Below, in pieces: positions 44,646-55,370 of a stretch of 64,000 nt of DNA. The stretch comes from Ailanthus altissimus (lineage: Eukaryota; Streptophyta; Magnoliopsida; Sapindales; Simaroubaceae), in assembly GCA_946807835.1 (NCBI GenBank), contig OX327694.1:9126001-9190000 (forward strand), read 5' to 3'. Each line of letters begins with the position of its first letter. The stretch's first letter is position 1. The position numbers and the translations under genes are program-made. Below the pieces are notes generated by a model. The model worked only from the letters and a program-made list of their open reading frames with translations. It searched no databases and was not told the DNA's origin.

Positions 44646-45479
44646 AGGGTTTTGCTTGACAATATCATGAAATCCCCTCCTAGTATCAGAAAATTCAAGT
44701 ATAATCCAAGTACGTTTCGTATTTTACAAAAAGACCCCTACCAGTATATTTATCAATCAGCCCTCTCATTTTTATAAACTTCAAATAAGACTTGAATACT
44801 TTCAGATTTTGTACTAAAGGCCCCTGGCAATGTACTTTATCATATAGCCCCTCAAGCTCTAGAATTCCAACTCTACTAGAGTATTTCAGAACTGTCCAAA
44901 AAGACCCTCCGCAAAGATAGACCTTCTAGAAATTTAAGGGCCTTCTCATTGTCATCAAGGAAGCCTAAATCTTCTCAGAAGTCAACCGAAATTAGATCAA
45001 TTATCGCAATTCATTGACAAACAAGTTCATCGTCAAGGGTAAACTAAATACAAAACCAATTAGGTTCTGGGATCAATTGAGAGCTATTTTTAAACTGAGA
45101 TATAGAACTAAAAAAATTGATATTTCATCTAGTATCTCCAACAAAATAAGAAACAAGGACAAAATTTTACTTTATATTTTTTGGTTTACTTAATCTTGAT
45201 TAATTTATTTAATTCTAATTATATTAATTTCGCATTGTTTAGAATCATTTTTCGGGTATTCATCGTATTTTAAAAGCTTTTTGAGAAGTTTCACATACGA
45301 CAGAATTGAGATCGCTACGCGCATAAACTTAGAACCTATCCAATACATATATGAAAAAGGGACCAGCCCTATGTCATGGGACACATTCCAGGTTCTATAC
45401 ATTTCTTGGTTTTCATATGTTATTTCAATATTAATATTTTTTTTTAAAGACTTCCAAAGAGCGGCAAAATGCCTCTGCC

Positions 45480-45830
45480 TTGGAAACACCTAAAGACTTC
45501 ATTAGATGGATTCTTCACCACGAAAGCACCTATATCATATGACTTTCTTGGACGGATTCTTTACCAAGGAAGCATGTATATCGTAAGACTTCCTTGGATG
45601 GGTTTTTTTTTTACCAAGGAAGCACCTTTATTAGAAGACTTCTCTAAAAGGTCTTAGTGTCTTTGTGAAAGAAGTGTCTATATCGTAAGACTTCCTTGGA
45701 CGCTTTTTTCACCAAGAAAGCATCTATATTAGAAGACTTCTCTTAAAGGATTTAATGCCTTCGCCAAATGAGCACTTATATCATAAGATGTGCTTGGACG
45801 GCTTTTCAACTAAAAAGCATTAAAAAAGAC
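45480..45830. repeat. About 50-bp minisatellite, block 1
   Basis: Units built on TATATCGTAAGACTTCCTTGG and ACCAAGGAAGCACC, starting near 45525, 45575, 45624, 45678, 45726 and 45776. Confidence 0.85.
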
Positions 45831-45879
45831 TTTCTTGGAAATAATCCACAATCTTGGATGGTAAAAATGGGCAAAAGCA

Positions 45880-46480
45880 TCCAGACTATCATTTCGAGAA
45901 GATGGCCAAAAAATGATCCCCCAAACTCACATGTAAGATCCTATTAACCCCTTAACAGATAAAATAGCTTGATGCCCTTAAACAAGAGAGAACATGGTCA
46001 AAAGATCTCCTATACTATCATTCTAAGAAAATGGCCAAAAAATGATCCCTCTAGGTCCATATGTAAGGTCTTATTGACCCCTTACATGGTCTGGTGCCAT
46101 TATCAAGAGAGGAAACAGCCAAAAGAAATCCTCTACTGCTATTCCGGGAGATGGCAAAAAATAATCCCCCCTCTTCCAAGTGAAGATGTAAGGCTCTATT
46201 GCTCCCTTACGCGACTTAGAACCATTACCAAAAATGGTACAAACAATTCTTTACTGTCATTCTAGGGAGACAACAAAAAAAAATCCCTTTAGGTCTATAT
46301 ATATATTACTTCCTTACGCAGCCTATAACCTTACCAGAAGTGGATAAAAGCAATCTTTTACTGCCAATATGGGGAAATAGCCAAAAATCAATCCCCCAAG
46401 TCAATATGTAAGGTCTTATTAATCCCTTACATGGTCAAATGTCGTTACTAGGAAGGGAGAAGGTCAAACACAACCCTCCA
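45880..46480. repeat. 108-130-bp tandem repeat, block 2
   Basis: GATGGCCAAAAAATGATCCC-like words at 45901, 46031, 46149, 46268 and 46376, each followed by a TATGTAAGGTCTTATTGACC-like word. Confidence 0.85.
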
Positions 46481-46584
46481 ATGTTAAAGAAAAAATGAAC
46501 AAAAAGTCCATACAAAATCTTCCTTACTCGAGCACCTAAAAGCCCTAATTAGAAAGCAACCAAAACTTCTTTAAAATGGGTTTC

Positions 46585-46836
46585 AACACTCAATATACAA
46601 AAGCAACCAAACTTTCTTGCACGGGCTCAAAACGCCATCATCACGTAAGTATTCCTTACATGAGTTTTAACACTCAACATAAGGAAGCAACAAAACTTCC
46701 TTGCACTGGCTTTAAATGCTCGCACCATAAAAGTATTCCTTACAAAGGTTCCAATCCCCAATATACAAAATCAATTGAAACTTCCTTGCATAGGCTTAAA
46801 ATGCCCTCACCACAGAAGTACCCAACTTCAAAAAAG
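46585..46836. repeat. 84-bp tandem repeat, block 3
   Basis: Three units starting 46585, 46669 and 46753 with AACACTCAATATAC, CTTCCTTGCA and AAGTATTCCTTAC words. A degenerate continuation reaches about 47090. Confidence 0.8.
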
Positions 46837-47099
46837 AAAAGGACTTTCTATCCTTCTACTAGAAATAAAAACAATGCATGCACCCTTACATGAGAACTCA
46901 CAACCTTCTAAGGGAAACACTAACATTAGAAAATGGTACAGTCATGAGAACTTCCTTCCACATGCTCAAACGTCTTTAACTTGAAAGTACCTTTAGACTT
47001 CCTTTCACAAGCCCAAACGCCCTTATCATAGAAATGCCTAAGACTTTCTTACATGGACTCAAACGCATTCACCTTGGAAGTACCTATATCTAAAAAACT

Positions 47100-48420
47100 T
47101 CTTTGGTCAAGATTTTCACCATAGGGAAGCATCATTAAGAGAGACTTACCAAGAAGGACTCTGTGTCCTTATAAAGAAGTTCCATTACTGAAAAGACTTT
47201 CTAAGAAGTGCTTTGTGCCTTTATAAGAAAGTCTCATTTCTAAAGGAATTCATAGAAAAGACTTTGTGTCCTCATAAGGAAGTCTCATTACTAAAAATAC
47301 TCTCGAAGGAAGTTTTATTACTAAAAATACTTTCAAAGGAAGTCCCATTACTAAAAATACTTTCGTAGGAAGTGCTTCGTGCCTTCACAAGGAAGTCCTA
47401 CTTTAGAAAGACTTTCTAGGGAAAGCTTCATACCTCTACAAAGAAGTAACATTAACGAAAGACTTCATAGGAAATGCTTCGTGCCTTCACAATGAAGTCC
47501 TATTTCTAAAAGACTTCCTAAGAAGGACTCCATGTCCTCATAAGGAAGTTTCATTCCTGAAAAGACTTCCTGTGAAACGTTTTGTGCCTTCACAAAGAAG
47601 TTCCATTTTCAAAAGGCTTCCTAACAATGACTCTATGTCCTCATATGTAAGTCCCAATACTAAAAAGATTTCCTATGAAGCATTTTATGCCTTTACAAGG
47701 AAGTCCCACTTCAGAAAGACTTCGTAAGGAGAGTTCTATGCCTCTACAAATAAGCAGTATTAATGAAAAACTTCCTAGGGAGAGCTTCGTACCTCTACAA
47801 GAAAGTCCTATTACCAACAGACTTGCCGAAAATACTTCTAGTGAGAACTCAATGTCCTCATAAGGAAGTTCCATTATAGAAAATACTCCCAATGAGAGCT
47901 CTGTGCCTTCACAGGGAAGCATCTTTATTGAAAAGACTCCCTATGAAGTACTTCAAGCCTTTATAAGAAGTCTTTTTTCTAAAAGACTTCTTATGAAAGA
48001 CTCTGTATCTTTATAAGGAAGTTTCATTATCGAAAATACTTCATAGTGAAGACTTATTTTCCTCATAAAGAAGTTTTATTACTGAAATACTTCCTAAGAA
48101 AAACTCCATACCCTCACAAGGAAGGCCCATTACTAAAAGGCTTCTCTCGTACGATTGTGCCATTGCCAAAAAAGCACCCATAAAAACTTCCTTGGATAAT
48201 TTTTTTACCAATGATGCATCACTGTTAGAAATTTTCCATAGAAAGACTCTGTGCTTTTGCAAAAAGCTCCACAATAAGAAGTCTTTCTAAGGAGAGCTCT
48301 GTGCCTTCATAAGGAAGCACATTTACCAAAAGCCTTCCTAAGAAATGGTTTTGTACATTTCCAAGGAAGCACTATAGCTAATACTCGTAAAAAGGTCTTC
48401 ATACCTTTGCGAGGAACACC
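47100..48420. repeat. 51-53-bp minisatellite, block 4
   Basis: About 25 units such as AAGGAAGTCCCATTACTAAA, then GACTTCCTA and GCTTCGTGCCTTCAC or ACTCTGTGTCCTCAT. The two unit endings alternate loosely. Because 51 is 17 codons, long open frames appear on both strands (for example reverse 47641-47922 with a 17-residue period). Confidence 0.9.
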
Positions 48421-48488
48421 AAAATCAAGAATTCTCGAGAAGGATTTTGTATATGTACCAAGAAAACACCACGAATTTTCTTTCAAAG

Positions 48489-48785
48489 GTCATGTACTCA
48501 CTAGCTGCCCTTAGAAGCATGAATTTTATTCCAATGATCATGTGCCCATTAACTGCCCTTGGAAGCATGAACTTCCTTTTGAGGGTCATATGCCCATCAA
48601 CCACCTTGAAAAGCATAAAAACTTGTTGAAAAGGCCGTACGCTCACCCACTATCTTTTTCAGAAGCACTAAATACTTTCTTCCAAGGGTCGTGTGCCCAT
48701 CTATTGCCCTTAGAAGCACAAATCTTCTCAGAAAGATCGTAAGCCCACAGACTACCTTAAAATCCTTTTTGGACTCTCTCATTAA
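48489..48785. repeat. 48-53-bp tandem repeat, block 5
   Basis: Six units starting 48489, 48537, 48585, 48635, 48688 and 48736: GTCATGTGCCCATTAACTGC, then CCTTGGAAGCATGAA. Confidence 0.9.
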
Positions 48786-49653
48786 TTTGAGTCGGCATCA
48801 AGCCGTACTATTAGTTCGTCTTTCTCGAATCTACTCCCGATCAAATATCCTAATAGGATCCCCCCGTATTAATAGAACCTGCGAGAGTCTTTCCTTGAAC
48901 AAATTAAGGAAGTATCAATTATATGTTCTAATCAATTTACTTATCTCCCTCATATTTGTCAATTGAAAAAAATACTTCCTTTGAAAGGTCATTTACCTAA
49001 TAAACGCCACCCTCCATTGAAAGCATCATATCAACTTCCTTCAAAATGGAAGCAAAAGCCTTCATTCACAGAAAGTATGATATTACAAAAACACTTCCAC
49101 AATAGAAGCATAAATATATTTTTTTTACGAAGCACACTATCAAAATTACTTCGAAAGTACAATTCAAAATTGCACCCCAAAGATAAATAGGAAGTATCAT
49201 TTACCTTCTAATTTATTCAATTGCTACTTTCAAACTAACACTTTTTAGGAAGCGACACTTGTCAAAATTTTTATTGTATATTACAAGAAATAATAGAATT
49301 CAAAAGCCATTTCTGGAACCACAAGGTATCCAACAAGGAACTTCCACGGACACATTCGATAAACAAGATTGATACCAAAAATATTCAGAAAGTATCACTT
49401 AAACTTATCTTGACTATCTGGATATTGCATTCTGATTGCCATATTTGCTGGCAATAGTACTTGCTCAGTATTTGCATTTTTATTATATATACACTGAGGA
49501 TTACAACATGATGTACAACTTACTATTTTTCTCTCACATGATTACATTAATTATTATATTGCATACATGGAAGAATAGCACATAAAATACTCACTAGTTG
49601 AAAAAAGGAGTTCATCTAAAGAATGATTCCACTCTTTCACTTATTGAGGCATT
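48786..49653. other. Degenerate repeat remnants before the LTR
   Basis: Scattered CTTCCTT and AAGGAAG words to about 49260, then AT-rich sequence with no gene. Nothing here is coding. Confidence 0.5.
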
Positions 49654-50080
49654 TGTTGGTCCCATTATTGAATTGGCCCAATTAGCTCGCTTAGCCTAAG
49701 CCCAGAAAAAAGGTAAAAGGCTAGATTGGTAAAAACAGCAAGAATACTACTTGGTCTATGACTTTTATAGTTGTTAATGGATTATAACTCTATCACAATG
49801 TGATAACTTTATCACATCATGATAAGCCTATCATATTATGATTAAAATTTATCTTATAAGTGTCTAAATATAGATTAAATTGTATCATGTTTCACTATAT
49901 AAAGCATGCATTATACATTCTACATCTATTAAAAAAATTCATAAATGCAATATAGCATACACATGATATCAATACCCTCTTGTTTGAAATACTCTCACAC
50001 ACCACATGCTTATAATTGATCAAATATTAACTTGAGTGTTAAAGTGTCTTTTTTTGTAGAAGGACGGTACTTTTCTTTAG
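49654..50080 (+). repeat. LTR of the 44-50 kb element
   Basis: Starts TGTTGGTCCC. It contains repeated AT-rich hairpin words (TATCACAATGTGATAA, ATCACATCATGATAAGC) and CTATATAAAGC near 49900 as TATA. It ends in the TTAACTTGAGTGTTAAAGTG series seen near LTR ends of large plant gypsy elements. The exact end is uncertain. Confidence 0.5.
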
Positions 50081-50159
50081 TAATATTCTATGCATTCAAA
50101 AAGGCTAAAAGGTAAGTTTTAGATAATTTTGAATTTAAAACTTTCAAACGTGCACTCCA

Positions 50160-51020
50160 AATAAATCTTATACATGTGCGAAAGACTTAAACTTACAAAT
50201 AATCAAGAACATAAAAGATCAACACACCAATAAAAATAAAGAAATAAATCACAAGACACAAGATCAACACACTAATAAATACTTACGTTCATCGGGGATC
50301 CATAATCCAGGTTTTTTATTAATTAGATCACTAAGTATAGATCACTATGATCTTATAAGACATCTTAGTATCTCTCCTTGTAGACCTATAAGTATCTCCT
50401 AGATCACTATCATCTTTACAAGACCTCTTAGTATTTCTTATACTCTATAAGAGTTTTAACCCAAAGAATAAAAGAATAGTCTAAGCCCTTTCAAAAGAAT
50501 TTTTTGGTGCTCCTTTTGTTTACATAAGAATAACGACACCCTCAAAGGTTACAGCCTAGTGCACCACACACTTAGTGCCTTTCTAACTCCTTCATTTACT
50601 TTTATGTTTACATCTAGATGCTTTAGATGCTTGGCTATCTCTAAGGGTCTACAAGGATTTATATAGTACTTCTCTAAAAACTCTAAATCTAGTTGGAATA
50701 AAAGTTCATGCGTGTAAGAGTCTAAAATCCCTTTAAAGAAGTCAAATTCGAGCCAAAATTGAAAGTTTTCGAAGTCGTATCGCTGCAGCGCTATCTAGCT
50801 TTTGCTGTAGCACTAATGCAACTTTGTCACACCACTGTAGTGAAACATTTTCTACCGTTACAGTGAAATTCCAGCACTGCAGTGCTACTTAGCCAGTACT
50901 GCGGCATTAGAGCTTTTGTCTTTTGGGCTATAACGCCGAGTAGCTTGCGCCGTGGCACCCAAACTTAAAGCTTACACCCTTCTTTTCTTCGTCCTTCTTT
51001 GCTTCAAACTCTTCATTTTA
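50160..51020 (-). repeat. Probable LTR fragment with palindrome cluster
   Basis: Non-coding. GATCACTATGATCTTATAAGAC and CTCTCCTTGTAGACC words are repeated in altered form (50325-50460). 50765-50970 holds at least eight variants of the GC-rich palindrome (CGCTGCAGCGCT, TGCTGTAGCACT, GCACTGCAGTGCT, GCGCCGTGGCACC). It ends where RLP-2 similarity begins. Confidence 0.4.
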
Positions 51021-51027
51021 CTCCTCC

Positions 51028-51832
51028 CTTGTATATCCATTACGTACTCGACTTTATGATGACTTTTCATTTGGTATCCATCTCAATTCATACTTATAAA
51101 TGATTATTGAATAACCAATTCCAACAATATATATTACCAAAGTGGCCTATTGGCATTCTCGATGGTTTTATAGCCAAATATGATAACATAGTAGTAATTG
51201 TATGAAATGAGTAAACCAAGAGTAACCCTGGACTTGTAAAGAACATTGATCTTTCGAGCAATGAATTACATAGGGAAATTTCCGAGGAAATTACAAGTCT
51301 TGGAGGCTTATATCCTTGAACTTGTTGAGAAATGCTTTAACTAGACAAATTACACCAAAATTTGGTCAGTTGAATTTGGTTGATGCACTTGAGATGTGCA
51401 ACAATCAACTTACTGGTCAAATACTAGCAATCTTTTCTCTACTGCACTATCTTGGTATTTTAAAACCAAACATAAAATTGTAGGGATTCGACGCTTCTAA
51501 TATGCAAAAAATCTCAAACATTGTGAACTACTTTCAAAAAATTTTCTAGATGATGAACCAGCTCAAACCCTAACCATCACTCTACAGCACAATAAGGATG
51601 AGATCATAACTAGAGGATTTTATATGAACATAACACTTGGATTCATTCTAGCTTTAACTGCATCCATGTCTATGGATGCTACTAATTTCATTAAACAAGA
51701 TAATAGAAATGTTTGCAATGATTTTCCTATCTTTTTAGCTTTTACAAATCCTGGATTTTCATCTTCTCAACCTCTGAACTGTTCTTGTTTTAAGGGTTTA
51801 CTCTCTTTTCTAAATAAATAATCTTGTTGTGG
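51028..51832 (+). pseudogene. Second RLP pseudogene (RLP-2), internally deleted
   Basis: 51028-51125 matches the RLP-1 promoter/signal-peptide start (CTTGTATATCCATTACGTAC; ATGATGACTTTTCATTTGG). The sequence then jumps to the equivalent of RLP-1 position 3585 (GATGGTTTTATAGCCAAATA), through the last LRRs (ATTGATCTTTCGAGCAA, CTTGGAGGCTTATATCC) to the C-terminal linker and transmembrane start (GAACCAGCTCAAACCC, GGATTTTATATGAACATAAC). About 2.25 kb of LRR coding sequence is absent and stops are frequent. Its linker keeps the reading frame that RLP-1 has lost, and its CCAAAATTTGG still has no stop where RLP-1 has TAA. Confidence 0.85.
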
Positions 51833-52587
51833 TAATTAATTCAATTGGTAAAATATTTTTGAATGATATGATTGTTCTAGTTTATGAACTTAGTTTTATA
51901 TTTAAAATAATACTATAGTTACATATTTACTAGTATATTTACATACTTTATATCCAAATTATTTATTTTGATTGATATGGCACCAATTAAGAAGTGTCAT
52001 GCGTTAGCATTTATTATTTTTTTAATTACCTCATTAATCTATAATTATACTGCACCTAACAACAAATGTCATGTTTAATATTTAAACATTAAAAATGAGG
52101 GTGTGCCTTTGGTACATCTGGCTATTCCAAGCAGTCAGATGACCTCGGCACACCCCTTCCAATAATTGACAAATGACAGCTAATGAAGGGGGTTAACCCA
52201 TTATTATTAGCGTCAAAACCAGTAATAATGGTATTTAACAAAAAAAATCCCTTTATTTTTTATAAATTCAAATGATAATTAACAAATTGATCCTTTTTAT
52301 TTATAAGTTTAATTTTATTAAAATTTGAATTTATAATTTAAATTTGTTATTTGAAAAACTACAAGTTAATACAATTAAAATGAATTAATTATCTTTATAA
52401 TTATAAATTGTATGTATAATAAATATATTGTAAAAATACATGTATTTGCGGGAACTATATGATCATCATCTGTATGATCCTATATATGTTAATTTTAAAC
52501 TATATGACCTATATATATATTTTTTAATTTTAATTAAATTTAAATTTGTCAAATAAATTTTATAGTTGAAAGACTTTAAGTTAATAT
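51833..52587. other. RLP-2 downstream flank, with a foldback at 52099-52155
   Basis: AT-rich, no gene. The first part (to about 51900) resembles 9290-9420, the presumed displaced flank of RLP-1. Confidence 0.4.
52099..52155. other. 57-base inverted repeat
   Basis: GGGTGTGCC (52099-52107) and GGCACACCC (52147-52155), with an inner pair CATCTG/CAGATG. This is the only G+C-rich palindrome in the flank. It could be a small MITE relic or an RNA hairpin. Confidence 0.8.
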
Positions 52588-55190
52588 GTGAATGTTATAA
52601 ATTCAATTCGAATTTCGATTTTAATAACATTAAATGTTATAATTTTAATTTTAGTTTATAATTCTAATACATTAAAAGATTTAATTCCAATTCCAACTAC
52701 AATTTCAATTATATTAAATATTATAATTACAATTCAAATTTTAATTTTAATTTTAATTATGTTAAATGATATAAGTCTAATTTTAATCTTAATTACATTC
52801 AATGTTAAAACTTGAAATTAAATTTTTATTTTTAATTACGTTAAATGTTACAATTGAAGTAAAATTTCAATTGCATTTACGTTAAATGTTATAAATCGAA
52901 TTTAAATTTTGATTTAACTTATGTTATATGTTATAATTGAAAATCTAATTACAATTTTAATAACATTAAATGTTATAATTCTAAATCACAGCTCAATTTC
53001 AATTTGAAGTAAATTAAATAATATAATTTTAATTTTAATTTCAATTTAAGTTACGTTAAATATTATCCAATTTCAATTTAAAATACGATAAATGTTATAA
53101 TTTTAAATCTCATTTCAATGTCAATTTCAAATACATTAAATGGTATAATTTGAAATTTAATTTGAATTTAAGTTTTGTTAAATATTATAATTCTAATTTT
53201 AATTTCAATTATGTTAAATGTTATAATTCAAAATCAAATTTCAAATTCAAATTCGTTAAATGGTATAGTGTCAAACCTAATTTAAATTTTAGATAAGTTA
53301 AATGTTGTAATTTAAAATTGAATTTTAATTTTAATTTTAATTACGGTAAATGTTATAATTCTAATAGCAATATCAATTTTATTGCCTTATATAATTCTAA
53401 TTAGAAATTTAATTTTAATTTTATTTATGTTAAAAAGTTATAATTCCAAATCTAATTTTAATTTTAATTTCAATTTCAATTTTAATTACATTAAATATTA
53501 TAATCTCAATTCTAATTTTAATTTAATTATGTTAAATATTATAATTTCACATTCAAATTCGATTTCAATTACGTTAAATGTTATAATTCTAATTCTAATT
53601 CCAATTTCAATTTTTATTTCAATTACGTTAAATGTTATAATTATAATTTCAATTACATAAAATATTATAATTTAAATTCTAAATTTAAATTCGATTTCAT
53701 TTACGTTAAATATTATAATTTTAATTTCAATTTCAATAACTTTAATAATATTAAATGCTATAATTCCAATTTCAGTTTTAATTTTAATTACGTTAAATGG
53801 TATAATTCAAATTCCAATTCCAATTTTAATTACTTTAAATTTTATATTCTAATTCCATTTTCAATTTCAATCATGTTAAATATTATAATTCCATTTCTAA
53901 TTTCAGTTTCAATTAGGTTAAATATTATAATTATAATTATAATTATAATTATGTTAAATGTTATAATTCTAATTTTAATTATGTTTAATGTAACAATATT
54001 TCAAATCCAATTTCAACTACCTTAAATGTCATAATTCATATTCTAAATTTAAATTCAATTCCAATTATGTTAAATATTATAATTCCAATTCTAATATTAT
54101 TAAATGTTATAATTCTAATTTCAGTTTCAATTTTAATTATGCTAAATGGTATAATTCAGATTTCAATTTCAATTTTAGTTACGTTAAAGTTTATACTCTA
54201 ATTCTATTTTCATTTTTAATTATGTTAAATGTTATAAATCTAATTCTAATTTTAATTTTAATTTTAATTACATTAAATTTTATAATTTCTAATTTCAATT
54301 ATGTTTAATGTTATAATTTTTTTAAATCCAATTTTAAATTCAATTGCGTTAAATGCCATAATTCCAATTCCAAATTTAAATTCAATTCCAATTATAATAA
54401 ATGTTATAATTCCAATTTCAATTCCAATCATATTAAATGCTATAATTTTAATTTATATTTTAATTTTAATTATGTTAAATATTATAATTCAGATTTCAAT
54501 TCAATTTCAATTACCTTAAATGTTATAATTCCAATGTAAATTTTGATTTCAATTACGTTAAATATTATAATTCTAATTTCAATTTTAATTTCAATTATGT
54601 AAAATGTTTTAATTCCAATTCTAAATTTAAATTTAATTTTGATTACTTTAAGTGTTATAATTTCAATTCAAATTTTACTTTGAATTAATTAAATGTTACA
54701 ATTTTAATTTCAATTTCAATTACGTTAAATGTTATAATTTCAATTCCAATTTCGATTTCAATTACGTTAAATATTATAATTTTAAATCTAATTTTAATTT
54801 CATTTACGTTAAATGTTATAGTTCTAATTTTAATTTTAATTACGTTAAATATTATAATTTCAAATCCAATTTCAATTTCAATTTTAATTACGTTAATTGT
54901 TATAATTCTATTTCATATTTTAAATTCAATTTCAATTACGTTAAATGTTATGATTCCAATTTCAGTTACATTAAATGTTATAATTTTAAATCTAATTTAA
55001 AAATTAATTTTGTTAAATGATAATTCCAATTCCAATGTTAATTTTAAATACGTTAAATAATTCAAATTGTAAATCTAATTTCACAATCAATTATATTAAA
55101 TGTTGTAATTCTAATTTCAATTTTAATTTTAATTACTTTAAATATTATAATTATAAATATTAAATTTTATAATTTCAATTCTAATTACAT
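52588..55190 (+). repeat. AT-rich hierarchical satellite, left arm
   Basis: Dozens of units made of a core TTACGTTAAATGTTATAATT followed by a variable run of six-base words AATTTC, AATTTT, AATTCC, AATTCT. Unit length varies because the hexamer number varies. All visible cores point the same way through 2.6 kb. Apparent proteins rich in Ile, Leu and Asn in this stretch are by-products of repeats whose length is a multiple of three. Confidence 0.95.
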
Positions 55191-55370
55191 TATGTTTTAC
55201 CGTGTAATAATTTACACCTATTACCAACTCTAGTGTAAGTATATCCTTACCTTTTGTTGCTGAAATAGATGAAGGTAAAGATATTATACATTATTGTTGA
55301 GATTCCTTAAGTTTGGTATTGTAATTTTCGTGTCAAGATTTTATTTCTTCACTTTCATTCATTATATAAC
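55191..55370. other. Unique spacer between satellite arms
   Basis: About 180 bases of non-repeated sequence (TACCGTGTAATAATTTACACC, ATAGATGAAGGTAAAG) at the point where satellite orientation reverses. The short palindrome GTGTAATAATTTACAC lies near 55201. Confidence 0.8.

Larger units (their letters stand above)
43947..50150 (+). mobile_element. Probable Ogre/Tat-type or LARD element with tandem-repeat interior
   Basis: 43947-44130 and 49930-50150 are similar to each other (ATCAATATCCTCTT, AATATTCCC/ATACTCTC, ATATTTACTT/ATATTAACTTGAGTG, GGTGCTTTTCTTTA/GGTACTTTTCTTTA, TATGCGTTCA/TATGCATTCA). They look like the end of an LTR plus leader. Between them lies a GC-rich leader-like region (44204-44645), unassigned sequence and 3.3 kb of tandem repeats, followed by an LTR (from 49654). 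No gag or pol was found. Known Ogre/Tat elements carry such a hypervariable repeat region before the 3' LTR; that assignment is inference. Confidence 0.4.

Noticed and set aside
47100..48785. Regular repeats with similar spacing, CRISPR-like at first sight
   Set aside because: The units diverge along their whole length with no constant repeat and unique spacer alternation, and the DNA is plant nuclear. They are minisatellites.
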